DNA of 64,000 nucleotides from CBDAQA01 sp965198865 (GTDB taxonomy: Bacteria; Planctomycetota; Phycisphaerae; Tepidisphaerales; Tepidisphaeraceae). The notes under the pieces were generated by a model, which saw only the letters and a list, made by a program, of their open reading frames with translations, was not told the DNA's origin and searched no databases. The translations under genes and the position numbers were made by a program. Location of the stretch: contig CBDAQA010000021.1 of NCBI GenBank assembly GCA_965198865.1, positions 1 to 64,000 of the forward strand. Direction: 5' to 3'. Positions 36,135 to 44,570 of this stretch are shown in pieces (the stretch's first letter is position 1; each line of letters starts with the position of its first letter).

Positions 36135-36171
36135 CCAAGCCGGCGTCTGAAGTACCCCGAAGACCCAGGTC
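36135..36171. repeat. Family A half repeat
   Basis: CCAAGCCGGCGTCTGAAGTA followed by CCCCGAAGACCCAGGTC; lies between the SWIM gene stop and the candidate retron RNA, 8 nt after the stop on the minus strand. Confidence 0.7.
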
Positions 36172-36178
36172 AATTGCG

Positions 36179-37894
36179 TCACTGGCCCGATCGCATCTTC
36201 TCGTACCACCCGCTCGCCGAGTACGCCTGCAGCGCCGCCACCGACGCCGACCAGCGCAGCGCCATCATGTGCCGGCACGGCCCGTTCTTCAAGGCGAACC
36301 GACGGTAGTAAATGCACGCACATTTCCCGCGCCGGATCCGTCCGTCGCCGTCGACCGTCACCTCGGTCGCCGTGTCGTCGACCGTCCCCGCCAACGTGTA
36401 CCCGCCCGGCAGCCCCGCCGCGTCGGTCCTGTCGGTGAGCGTCACGCGGTTTCGCGCCATGATCTGCCGCGCCCCGACCATCTCCGGATGCGGCGGCCCG
36501 ATCTCCGCCTCGCCCACCGCCCGCGGCAGCACCTGCCGCCACCGGTACACCCCGTTCGGCAGGTCGTGGATCACCTGCCCCGCGTGCGCCAGCTGCCGCA
36601 GCGCCGCCATCGCGTCCGCCGGCTCGATCCCCAGCCGCTCCTGCAGCTGCGCGATCGTCACCCGCCCGTGTTCCCGCACGGCCGCCGCCACGTTGGTCAC
36701 GGTGTCCGGCGCCACCGCCGCCGGCGGGGCGAGCAGGTCCAGCGCCGAGCTCCGCGTCCAGTCGTTCCTCGTCCACCCGCTCAGCCCCACGGTCAGTTGC
36801 ATCTCCGACATTCGCGCCACCCAGAAGCTGGGCAGCCCCGTCCCCAGCAGGTGCACCTCGAACCGCTCCGCCAGCGGCAGCGTCCGCGCCAGCACCGACA
36901 ATCGCCTCACGCCCCACACCCGCACCGGCGGCCCGTCCGGGCCGCAATACGTTGTCCCGTAACTGACGATCCGCTTCTCCCACGGCTCCAGCACGATCAC
37001 CGGCGGCTGTCCGTCCAACAGCTCGAACCGCATCGCCCGCGGGCTCTTCCGCGCCTTGTTCCGCTGCAGGAACGCCAGGATCGAGTAGACCGCCTCGCGC
37101 GACAGCTCCACGGTCTTCCCCGGCATCGTCATCGCCGACTGGATCTGCATGAACCCGCGCAGCCACCCGTCCGGCAGGTCGATCTTCTCCTCGCGGTACT
37201 CGCCCGCGGCATCGGTCGTCGCCGAGAACCCTGCGGGATCAATGGTGAACCGCGTCTGTCGGTACGTCCGCAGCGTCTGGAAGTGCCGGTACAGGTCCCA
37301 CGAGTAGTCGACGTTCGTCGTCCCCCACTGCACCGGGATCGTCGACGGCCCGAACGCCGACCGGTCCACCGTCAGGCAGCCGTACGTCGACTCGTCCGCC
37401 GAGAAGCACTCGAACAGCAGCGCGTCCTCCGCCACGGTGATGACCGGGTCGTACGGCAGCAGTTGCCGCCACAGCTCTGCATCGTGCAGCCGCAGGTACC
37501 GGTCGTACGCGTTGCGCGCGTCCCAGTACGTCTTGCGGGCCGAGTGGTAGTCCCGCTGCAACGTGGCGAACGACCCATCCCGCGACGCCCGGTCCCGGTC
37601 GGCCAGGGCCGCCGTCGTCGCCTCGGCCACCGCCGCCCGCCGCACCGCGGCCAGCCGGGCCCCCTCATCGTTCCTCCACGCCCGGTACGCCGACCTGTCC
37701 CGCCGTTTGAATCGCAGGTCCGACACCACCGCATCGTGCAGCGCCGAGATCGCCTCGCGAAACCGCACCGGTTGCAGCAGCGCCGCGTCGAACGCCACCG
37801 GGTCGCGCGACAGGTTCGGGGCCAGCTGCAGCGTCTGCCCGGCCCCCGTAGGCACGACGTCGCTGCGACCGCGATAGGCAAACGTGACGTTCAA
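36179..37894 (-). CDS. Winged-helix-SWIM zinc finger protein of the retron locus
   Basis: 571 residues. The C-terminal SWIM finger has CxCx(n)CxH ligands in GKCACIYYRRFALKNGPCRH (C525, C527, C540, H542). A winged helix precedes it at about 399-457 (VREHGRVTIAQLQERLGIEP, then LRQLAHAGQVIHDLPNGVYRW). The N-terminal 390 residues are a large domain with no recognised family, beginning with a helical, Arg-rich part. SWIM domains bind nucleic acids or proteins. It lies 49 nt downstream of the HEAT-repeat gene and upstream of the retron RNA and RT, all on one strand, so it is probably an effector or control subunit. ATG/GTG choice at 37894 rests on frame opening only. Confidence 0.83.
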   Translation of the reverse strand: MNVTFAYRGRSDVVPTGAGQTLQLAPNLSRDPVAFDAALLQPVRFREAISALHDAVVSDLRFKRRDRSAYRAWRNDEGARLAAVRRAAVAEATTAALADRDRASRDGSFATLQRDYHSARKTYWDARNAYDRYLRLHDAELWRQLLPYDPVITVAEDALLFECFSADESTYGCLTVDRSAFGPSTIPVQWGTTNVDYSWDLYRHFQTLRTYRQTRFTIDPAGFSATTDAAGEYREEKIDLPDGWLRGFMQIQSAMTMPGKTVELSREAVYSILAFLQRNKARKSPRAMRFELLDGQPPVIVLEPWEKRIVSYGTTYCGPDGPPVRVWGVRRLSVLARTLPLAERFEVHLLGTGLPSFWVARMSEMQLTVGLSGWTRNDWTRSSALDLLAPPAAVAPDTVTNVAAAVREHGRVTIAQLQERLGIEPADAMAALRQLAHAGQVIHDLPNGVYRWRQVLPRAVGEAEIGPPHPEMVGARQIMARNRVTLTDRTDAAGLPGGYTLAGTVDDTATEVTVDGDGRIRRGKCACIYYRRFALKNGPCRHMMALRWSASVAALQAYSASGWYEKMRSGQ

Positions 37895-37907
37895 CTCGCC
37901 TCCCGAT

Positions 37908-37943
37908 CCACGCCGGTTCTGAGGTACCCCGAAGAGCCGCGTC
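37908..37943. repeat. Family A half repeat
   Basis: CCACGCCGGTTCTGAGGTAC followed by CCCGAAGAGCCGCGTC; it abuts the stop codon of the HEAT-repeat gene and fills most of the 48-nt gap to the SWIM gene inside the retron operon. Confidence 0.7.
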
Positions 37944-39646
37944 TACACCGGTTCCAACACCAACTCCGGCAAGCACCGCTCCGCCTCTGCCGCCAACCCC
38001 GGCTGCCGCTCCACCGCCGTCACGATCGCCGACAGCCCCACCCGCGCCTCCGGCACCCGCACCGATCGGATCGCCATCGCCAGCACCGGCAGCAGCACCG
38101 CCGCATGCGCGGGTTCCCGCACCACCGCGTCGCTCGCCTGGCGCAGCGCGATCCGCTTCGCCCGCCCGCCGCGGTGGATGCCCAGCAGCACGCCCGCCCA
38201 CAGCGCCGCCAGCGCCGTCGCCCCCTGCCCCGGCAGCGCGGCGCGCACCTGGAGATCGGCCACCAGCGCCAGCCGCACGTCGTCGTACGGCGTCTCCAGC
38301 AGCCGCGTGAACAGCGCCGGATCGCGATACGCCGCCTCCCCACCGTCCGACCGTACCCACGCGAACGCCGCCCGGCGCACGACGGTGTTCGCCGAGTCGA
38401 AGAACCGGCTCACCGGGTCCACGTCGTACGCCGTCGCCAGCTGGCCCAGTGCCCAGCTCGCAATCTCGCCACCCAGAACGGTGGATCGCGCATCCGCCAG
38501 TCGGGTCAACTCGCCATGCTCGGCCGCGTCGATCGTCCGCGCCCGCAGGAACTCCAGTCCCAGTCGCGCCACCGGCACCGGCTCGGCCATCGCCACGTCG
38601 ACCGCCTGCGCCAGCGTCAGCCGGTCCCGACGGATGTGCTTGCGCATCGCCCGCGCGATCGCGTCCAATGCCGCCACGTTGCGCGTCCGCAGCAGTCGCA
38701 ACCAGTCGGCCACATCCAGCGTGCCCAGCGTCGTCGCGTGCTCCAGCAGGTCGGCCGCCAGCTGCTGCACCAGCTCGTCGGCGTGATCGAGCATCTGAAG
38801 CAGCAGCGTCACGTCGATCGCCGTCAGCCGGCTCAGGTGGTGCCGCCGCAGCAGTTCGACCGCCCATGCCCGCACCGGTCGGCACGCCGCGTCGACCACC
38901 AGCGACAGCAGCGGCACCGCCGCGTTGGCCCGCTCCCACAGTTGCGGGTGCGCGGGCGCCGGCATCAGGTCGGCCAGCCGCCTCCCCTCGGCCACCTTCG
39001 CCAGCGATGGCCCGAACGCCAGCACGTCGCCGCTGCCGAACAGCGCGTGCGTCAGCCCCCAGCAGTCCAGCAGGTTCTCGCCGGTGGCGACGTCCGCGTC
39101 GGTGTACAGCCGCAGTGCCACGGTCACGGCCGCAACGTAATCGTCGTGGGCCGATCGACCGTCCAGCCCGAACCCGATCCGCCGGAAGTACCGCCACGCC
39201 CGCCGGCGGAGGTAGTAGCGCGTGTGGTACGAGAACGGCCGGCCCACCTGAAACCGGTCGGCCGGCGAGAACAGCCGCTCCACCGTGTACGACGCGCGCG
39301 AGGCGTAGTCGTACCGATGCCGCCGCCGCCGTTGTCGCCGCACCATCCGGTCGAACGCGACCATGCAGTGCGCCACCAGCACGTCATCACGCGCCCCCTC
39401 GGCCTGCTTGAACAGCCGCTTGAGGACCGGCTCGTGCCCCACGCCCGGCGGCCGGCCGTTCAGGTAGGTCAGCACCTGCCGCCGCGCCCACGGCCGGTGG
39501 TCGCGCTTCCACGCCTCGACGATCGGCACCAGCAGCTTGTGGACCCGCAGCGTCCGCAGGTGCGGCAGGAACCGGTCGTCCGCATCGGCCAGGTACTGCT
39601 CGGCCAACCGATAGGCGGCACGATCCTGTGGCGGCGGTGGCGGCAT
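37943..39646 (-). CDS. HEAT/ARM-repeat protein of the retron locus
   Basis: 567 residues, almost all helical. Repeated pairs of amphipathic helices appear from about 230 to 560, e.g. VRAWAVELLRRHHLSRLTAI, VQQLAADLLEHATTLGTLDV, VRRAAFAWVRSDGGEAAYRD, VRLALVADLQVRAALPGQG, in the pattern of HEAT or Armadillo repeats. The N-terminal 210 residues are basic and aromatic (RRQRRRRHRYDYASRASYTV, YHTRYYLRRRAWRYFRRIGF) and might contact nucleic acid. No catalytic motif is seen. As first gene of the HEAT-SWIM-RT set it is likely a scaffold or sensor. Family resemblance is to the ARM-repeat gene I recall from type XIII retrons. Confidence 0.78.
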   Translation of the reverse strand: MPPPPPQDRAAYRLAEQYLADADDRFLPHLRTLRVHKLLVPIVEAWKRDHRPWARRQVLTYLNGRPPGVGHEPVLKRLFKQAEGARDDVLVAHCMVAFDRMVRRQRRRRHRYDYASRASYTVERLFSPADRFQVGRPFSYHTRYYLRRRAWRYFRRIGFGLDGRSAHDDYVAAVTVALRLYTDADVATGENLLDCWGLTHALFGSGDVLAFGPSLAKVAEGRRLADLMPAPAHPQLWERANAAVPLLSLVVDAACRPVRAWAVELLRRHHLSRLTAIDVTLLLQMLDHADELVQQLAADLLEHATTLGTLDVADWLRLLRTRNVAALDAIARAMRKHIRRDRLTLAQAVDVAMAEPVPVARLGLEFLRARTIDAAEHGELTRLADARSTVLGGEIASWALGQLATAYDVDPVSRFFDSANTVVRRAAFAWVRSDGGEAAYRDPALFTRLLETPYDDVRLALVADLQVRAALPGQGATALAALWAGVLLGIHRGGRAKRIALRQASDAVVREPAHAAVLLPVLAMAIRSVRVPEARVGLSAIVTAVERQPGLAAEAERCLPELVLEPV

Positions 39647-39771
39647 GCTGGACGCCGATCATCCGACCCCGCCCCGACCCCGTCAAACCGCTCCCGCGTT
39701 CGTGTATGCTTCGCCCGTGACCCGGCCTGCCCGCCTCAGCGGCCGGCGACCCCCAGCAGAGTCCAACACGC

Positions 39772-41124
39772 GTGAACCCCTTTGCCCATCGCCTCGCGAT
39801 CCTGCTCACGCTGGTCGCCGTTCCACCCGCCCGCGCCGCCCGCCCCTTCCGCGATCTCGTCGGCATCAACGTCAAGTTCGCCCAGGGTGAGCCGCCGGCC
39901 GACCTCCCGCTGCTCAGGCAGCTCGGCGTCCGCTGGGTGCGCGACTCGGTCGACTGGAAGACGCTCGAACCGATGGCCGGCCGGTACGTGCCGTTCCCGC
40001 GCGCGTTCCAGCAGCGGCTCGACTACTACAAGGCCAACGACATCGGCCTCGTCTTCGGCCTGTGGTACGACAACACCGCCGCCTACCCCAACAACCCCGC
40101 CGACCCCGCCCGCTCCACCGACCCCGCCGCGTACGGCCGCTACGCCGCCGAAATCGCCAGACGCCTCAAAGCGTCGGGCGTCCGGTTCGTGATCGAGCTG
40201 TACAACGAGCCGCACAACTCGCTCAAGTGGATCGGCGGCACCTGGAACGGCAAGCCGCCCTGCGCCTGGCTCGACCGTTACGTCGCGATGGTCTCGCAAG
40301 CCACCAAGGCCGTCGACCCGTCGGTCCGGCTGCTGGTGTGCGACGACATGTGGATCATCCACTACTGGTTCCTGGAGAAGGGGCTGCCGCCGACGATCGC
40401 CGGGTTGGGCATTCACCCGTACGTGAAGGGGGCCCCCGAGCGGTCGGCCGTCGATCAGGACACCGACTGGGTCCGCCCGTTCGACGTGGTCGACGCGGAC
40501 GGGTCGTTTCGCTCCGCCGTCGATCGGCTGCGCGACCACGCCGCCGCAAAGCTCGGCCGCACGCCTGCGATCTGGCTCACCGAGTGGGGCTGGGAGGACG
40601 GCGGCATGATGGGCGATCGCAAGATCACCGAGGACACGATCGCCGCGTTCATCCCCCGCGCCTACCTGGCCGCCCTCGACGCCGGCGTCGAGAACCTCTG
40701 CTGGTTCAGCCTCCGCGACAGCGTCGACGGCCCGATGGGCCTCACCCGCAACGACGGCACCCATCGCAGGTCGTTCGACGCGTTCGCCACGATGACCGCC
40801 ACGCTGGGCGACTGCACGACGGTCCAACACGTCACCGGGGCCGACCATCCCACGGTCGGCGTGCAGGCGTACCGGCTCGCGTCGCCGGACGGAAGGACCG
40901 TGCTCGTCGCCTGGGACATCGACGGCACCCGCGACGCGTGGCTCGCCGCCAACGGGCCCGCCCGTGTCACCGACGTCCTCGGCCGCCCGGTCGACATCGT
41001 GCCCGGCAACCGCCCGCGGCTTCACCTGGGCCCGTCCCCGCTGTACATCGCCGACGGCGGCCCCGCCGCGATGGTGGCGCCGGTGGTTCCGGCGCACGTG
41101 CCGCCGGCGGAACTGTTCCCGTGA
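39772..41124 (+). CDS. Secreted clan-A glycoside hydrolase (GH5/GH39, PslG-like)
   Basis: 450 residues from a GTG with signal peptide (LAILLTLVAVPPARA). A TIM barrel follows: LLRQLGVRWVRDSVDWKTLE, the acid/base Glu in IELYNEPHN, GLGIHPYVKG, and the nucleophile Glu in WLTEWGWED. A short C-terminal beta domain (from about 365) is present. Glycosidases of this shape, such as PslG, often sit at the edge of exopolysaccharide loci and trim the product. It is the first gene of that kind here, divergent from the retron operon by 125 nt. Confidence 0.78.
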   Translation: MNPFAHRLAILLTLVAVPPARAARPFRDLVGINVKFAQGEPPADLPLLRQLGVRWVRDSVDWKTLEPMAGRYVPFPRAFQQRLDYYKANDIGLVFGLWYDNTAAYPNNPADPARSTDPAAYGRYAAEIARRLKASGVRFVIELYNEPHNSLKWIGGTWNGKPPCAWLDRYVAMVSQATKAVDPSVRLLVCDDMWIIHYWFLEKGLPPTIAGLGIHPYVKGAPERSAVDQDTDWVRPFDVVDADGSFRSAVDRLRDHAAAKLGRTPAIWLTEWGWEDGGMMGDRKITEDTIAAFIPRAYLAALDAGVENLCWFSLRDSVDGPMGLTRNDGTHRRSFDAFATMTATLGDCTTVQHVTGADHPTVGVQAYRLASPDGRTVLVAWDIDGTRDAWLAANGPARVTDVLGRPVDIVPGNRPRLHLGPSPLYIADGGPAAMVAPVVPAHVPPAELFP

Positions 41125-41199
41125 GATCGCGGCCTGCGGCTTCGCCGATCGTCACGCAACGGCGCCGCTGCATCCGCGAAGCCGCAAGCGGCAAGACGA

Positions 41200-42228
41200 A
41201 TGACCCACTCGACCGCCGACGACCCGCCTGCACCATCGGAGCGGCGTGCGCTGCTCACCGCATGCGAGTGGGCGTACGTCGCCGTCGTTGCATTCGCGAT
41301 GATCACCGTGCGCGTCGGCGGCGACCGGTGGGGCTGGGCGACGCTCGTCGCGTATGGGCCGCGCTGCGTGGTACTGACGCCGGCCACTGTCCTCCTGCCG
41401 TGGGCCCTCTGGCGACGCCGCGGATGGGTCACCGCCGGCGCGGTCCTCGCCGCCCTGTTGGGCGTGCTCGAAATGAACGTCCCCCGGCGCTCGGCCCTGG
41501 CGGCGCGCGGTTCGTCCACCCCGTTGCGGCTGCTCGAGCTGAACGTGAACGGGGCTGACACCGACGGCCGGGCGTGCGACCCGCGGCGCTTCGCCGACCT
41601 CGTGGCGACCGAGTCGCCCGACATCATGGTCCTGCCCGAGTGGTCGGCCGCCGCGGGACTGCCCGCCGTCGGCGGCGCGACGTGGAACGTCTGCCGGGCG
41701 CGCGACACGCTGCTGGCCACCCGGCTGCCGGTCGTGCGGACCGTCACCTGGACCGGCCGGCCCGGCGGCGAGGGGGACGTGGCGGGGTTCGAGCTGGTCA
41801 CGGGCGGGCGACGCCTCTGGTGCTTCGGGCTGCAACTGGAGACGCCGCGTCGCGGGTTCGAGCCGGTTCTGCGGCGACAGGCGAATGCCAGCCGGTTGTT
41901 GGGCGAGAGCATCGCCCGCCGGCAACGGCTGCACGACCAGGCCGCGGCCTTCATCCGGCAAACGGCCGGCACCGAGGACGTCGTCATCCTCGGCGACTTC
42001 AACGCGGTGGGCGATGGCGCGATCTTCCGCTCGGCGTGGTCCGGCTGGACCGACGCGTTCGACCGGGCCGGCTGGGGGTTCGGCTGGACGAAGTACCAGG
42101 ACCGCTGGGGCGTGCGGATCGACCACGTGCTGGCCAGCGGGCAGCTGCGCGTGGTGCGATGCCGCGTCGGGCCGGACGTCGGATCGGACCACCTGCCGTT
42201 GTTGGTCGAGCTAGACCGTCCCAAATGA
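41200..42228 (+). CDS. Membrane-anchored endonuclease/exonuclease/phosphatase family protein
   Basis: 342 residues. Three N-terminal membrane segments (about 22-95) are followed by an EEP domain: LLELNVNGAD, DIMVLPEWSAA, VVILGDFNAVGDGAIFR, RIDHVLASG and GSDHLPLLVEL, all catalytic motifs intact. Such proteins may cleave phosphodiesters in lipids or sugars at the membrane. Its 3' end overlaps the convergent glycosyltransferase gene by 18 nt. Confidence 0.78.
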   Translation: MTHSTADDPPAPSERRALLTACEWAYVAVVAFAMITVRVGGDRWGWATLVAYGPRCVVLTPATVLLPWALWRRRGWVTAGAVLAALLGVLEMNVPRRSALAARGSSTPLRLLELNVNGADTDGRACDPRRFADLVATESPDIMVLPEWSAAAGLPAVGGATWNVCRARDTLLATRLPVVRTVTWTGRPGGEGDVAGFELVTGGRRLWCFGLQLETPRRGFEPVLRRQANASRLLGESIARRQRLHDQAAAFIRQTAGTEDVVILGDFNAVGDGAIFRSAWSGWTDAFDRAGWGFGWTKYQDRWGVRIDHVLASGQLRVVRCRVGPDVGSDHLPLLVELDRPK

Positions 42229-43425
42229 TCCGACCGGGGTGGCCGCTTCAGCGGCCACCGGTGGCGGCTGAAGCCGCCACCCCGTTGTGGCAGGCCGCGT
42301 CTCGCCGCGCTTGAGGGACTGGAACGCATCCCACTCCCGCTCCAGCAGCGCTGAGAACTCCTCGCGGAACCGCTCGGGCCGGAAGAAGTCGGCGTGCCGG
42401 CGGATCGCGGCCGGCTCGAACCGATCCCGGCTCGCCTCGAAGCGGTCCACCGCGTCCACGACCGAAGCCACGGTCTGCTGTTGGAAGAACAACCCGGTGC
42501 GCCCCTCGCGCACCGTCTCCATCGCCCCGCCCCGGCCGAAGGCGATCACCGGCGTCCCGCACGCCATCGCCTCGACCGGCGTGATGCCGAAGTCCTCCTC
42601 GGCGGCGAACACGAACCCCCGCGCCCGCTGCATCAGGTCGCGCAGCACGGCGTTCGACTGGTACCCCAGCACCTCCACGTTCGGCCCGGCCACGGCCTTC
42701 ACCCTCGCCAGTTCGGTGCCGTCGCCCACCATGACCAGCTTGCGGTTCGGCATGGCCGCGAACGCCTCGGCGATCAACGGCATCCGCTTGTAGGGCACCA
42801 TCCGTGACGCGGCCAGGTAGAACGACTCCTTCTCCTGCCGCAGTGGGAACGCGTCCACGTCCACCGGCGGGTAGATCACCTCGGCGGTCCGGCGGTAGCA
42901 GTTCAGGATGCGCCGCGCGACGTACCGGCTGTTGGCCACGAACGTGCCGACCCGGCTCGCCGACGATTGGTCCCACTGCCGCAGGTAGTGCAGCACGGCC
43001 CGCGTGATGATCCCCTTCACGCCGCGGTTCAACCCCGACTCGGCCAGGTACTGGTGCTGCAGGTCCCAGGCGTAGCGGATCGGCGAGTGGACGTAGCTCA
43101 CGTGCAGCTGATCCGGCCCGATCACGACGCCCTTGGCCACCGCGTGGTTCGACGAGACGACCACGTCGTGTCCGGTCAGGTCGAACTGCTCGACCGCCAT
43201 CGGCATCAGCGGCAGGTACTGGCGGAAGTGCTTGCGGGCGAACGGCAGCCTCTGGATGAACGACGTGGTGGCCCGCCGGCCGCCGATGAAGTCTCGGCCG
43301 TCGTCGGGCAGGAAGTCGACCAGCGCGTAGAGGTCGGCCTCGGGCAGCACGTGGAGCAGCTGCTCGACGACCCGCTCGGAGCCGGCGTAGGTCGTGAGCC
43401 ACTCGTGGACGATCGCTGCTTTCAC
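42211..43425 (-). CDS. Glycosyltransferase family 4 (WbaZ-like)
   Basis: 404 residues from a GTG at 43425, giving MKAAIVHEWLTTYAGSERVV, the usual start of this GT4 subgroup (mannosyl- or rhamnosyltransferases). C-terminal nucleotide-sugar domain: FYLAASRMVPYKRMPLIAEA, LVMVGDGTEL, and FGITPVEAMACGTPVIAFGR with the E-x7-E type motif. The last 15 residues (LQPPPVAAEAATPVGSFG) are encoded by a palindrome at 42236-42283, so the C-terminus has probably been replaced or extended by a repeat insertion. Last gene of the minus-strand exopolysaccharide run. Confidence 0.85.
   Translation of the reverse strand: MKAAIVHEWLTTYAGSERVVEQLLHVLPEADLYALVDFLPDDGRDFIGGRRATTSFIQRLPFARKHFRQYLPLMPMAVEQFDLTGHDVVVSSNHAVAKGVVIGPDQLHVSYVHSPIRYAWDLQHQYLAESGLNRGVKGIITRAVLHYLRQWDQSSASRVGTFVANSRYVARRILNCYRRTAEVIYPPVDVDAFPLRQEKESFYLAASRMVPYKRMPLIAEAFAAMPNRKLVMVGDGTELARVKAVAGPNVEVLGYQSNAVLRDLMQRARGFVFAAEEDFGITPVEAMACGTPVIAFGRGGAMETVREGRTGLFFQQQTVASVVDAVDRFEASRDRFEPAAIRRHADFFRPERFREEFSALLEREWDAFQSLKRGETRPATTGWRLQPPPVAAEAATPVGSFGTV
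42236..42283. repeat. Palindrome inside the 3' end of a glycosyltransferase gene
   Basis: Arms GGGGTGGCCGCTTCAGCG and GGCTGAAGCCGCCACCCC (one mismatch when paired) around a centre with CCACCGGTGG, itself self-complementary. It encodes the atypical C-terminus of the glycosyltransferase and lies at the convergent junction with the EEP gene. Confidence 0.7.
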
Positions 43426-43454
43426 GCGGTACCTCAAATCTTTCGGAAAATCCT

Positions 43455-43520
43455 TCCAAGCCGGCTTCTGAGGTACGCCGAAGACCCGGGTCCTCGGCGT
43501 ACCACAGACGCCGGCTTGGA
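43455..43520. repeat. Family A palindrome (two-arm, imperfect)
   Basis: Starts TCCAAGCCGGCTTCTGAGGT and returns as its near reverse complement ending CAGACGCCGGCTTGGA, with ACCCGGGT at the centre. It occupies the gap between two glycosyltransferase genes on the minus strand. Confidence 0.8.
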
Positions 43521-43530
43521 CGGCCACGAA

Positions 43531-44568
43531 TCAGTTCGTCCCCGCCACACGGCTCAAGACCTGCCACACCTGCTCGGCCGATGCGTCCCAGCTGAACCGC
43601 GCCGCCCGCGCCCGGCCACGCCCGAACAGATCGGCACGCAGGGCGACGTCATCGGTTAGGCTCACGATCGCCTCGGCCATGGCACCGGCGTCGCGCGGCT
43701 CGATCAACACGGCGGCGTCGCCGACCACCTCGGGCAACGCGGTGGCGTTCGAGCAGACGACCGGCGCGCCACACGCCATCGCCTCCAGCGGGGGGAGGCC
43801 GAAGCCCTCGTAGGTGGAGGGGAAGACGAACGTCTCGCACCCGCCGTACAGGGCGGGCAGGTTGGCATCGTCGACGTAGCCGAGCAGCTTCACGCGCGGC
43901 AGCGACCGGGGGTCGACGGCGGCGTCGGCGTATATCGCGTTGCCGCCGCCGGCGATGGCCAACGTCAGGTTGGGCCGGCGTTCGGCGACAAGCGGCCAAG
44001 CCTTGAGCAGCGTGGCCAAGTTCTTTCGCGGCTCAATCGAGCCTAGCGTCAGCACGTACGGGCCGGGCAGGTCGTGTTCCCTTCGCACGGCGGCCACGGC
44101 CTCGAGCGCAGGCGGCGCGAAGCGGCCGTCGACGCCGTTGTAGATCACGTCGATGTTGGCCGGGTCGACGCCGGTCAGGTCGGCGAGTCGATTGCGCGAG
44201 AATTCGGATACGGTCATCACTCGTCGGACGCGGCGGGCCAGGCGCGGGATGAGGAACTGGTACCAGGCGGCGAACGGCCGACTGAAGCATTCGGACGCGT
44301 CGGCGTAGGTGGCGTCGTGGATCGTGACGACCTGTTGCCGCACGAGCAGCGGCCCGGTGTTGCAGGGCGACCAGAGCAGCGAGCCGCGGCAGGCGCGGGG
44401 CAGCGTGGCCTGTTCCCATCGGTGGCCCCGGATGCCGTCCCTGGCGTCGGTCTGCACGACGCGGCAGCGCGCGCCGAGACGGCGGACGATCTCCATGGCG
44501 TACCGCTGCACGCCGGTCAGCCGCTTGCCGGCGTACCGGCCGTTCACCGTGAGGGGCGTCGCGCTCAT
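43531..44568 (-). CDS. Glycosyltransferase family 4
   Basis: 345 residues, GT-B fold. N-terminal part begins VNGRYAGKRLTGVQRYAMEI; the donor domain has VLTLGSIEPRKNLATLLKAW, VKLLGYVDDANLPALY, and FPSTYEGFGLPPLEAMACGA with both conserved Glu residues. Start at ATG 44568, 2 nt after the end of the polymerase gene. Resembles mannosyltransferases of capsule and exopolysaccharide loci; exact sugar unknown. Confidence 0.88.
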   Translation of the reverse strand: MSATPLTVNGRYAGKRLTGVQRYAMEIVRRLGARCRVVQTDARDGIRGHRWEQATLPRACRGSLLWSPCNTGPLLVRQQVVTIHDATYADASECFSRPFAAWYQFLIPRLARRVRRVMTVSEFSRNRLADLTGVDPANIDVIYNGVDGRFAPPALEAVAAVRREHDLPGPYVLTLGSIEPRKNLATLLKAWPLVAERRPNLTLAIAGGGNAIYADAAVDPRSLPRVKLLGYVDDANLPALYGGCETFVFPSTYEGFGLPPLEAMACGAPVVCSNATALPEVVGDAAVLIEPRDAGAMAEAIVSLTDDVALRADLFGRGRARAARFSWDASAEQVWQVLSRVAGTN

Positions 44569-44570
44569 GT

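Noticed and set aside
35000..39775. A 1591-codon open frame on the plus strand across the retron locus
   Set aside because: It is antisense to the RT, SWIM and HEAT genes, very Arg/Pro-rich and without domains; long antisense frames are common at this GC content.
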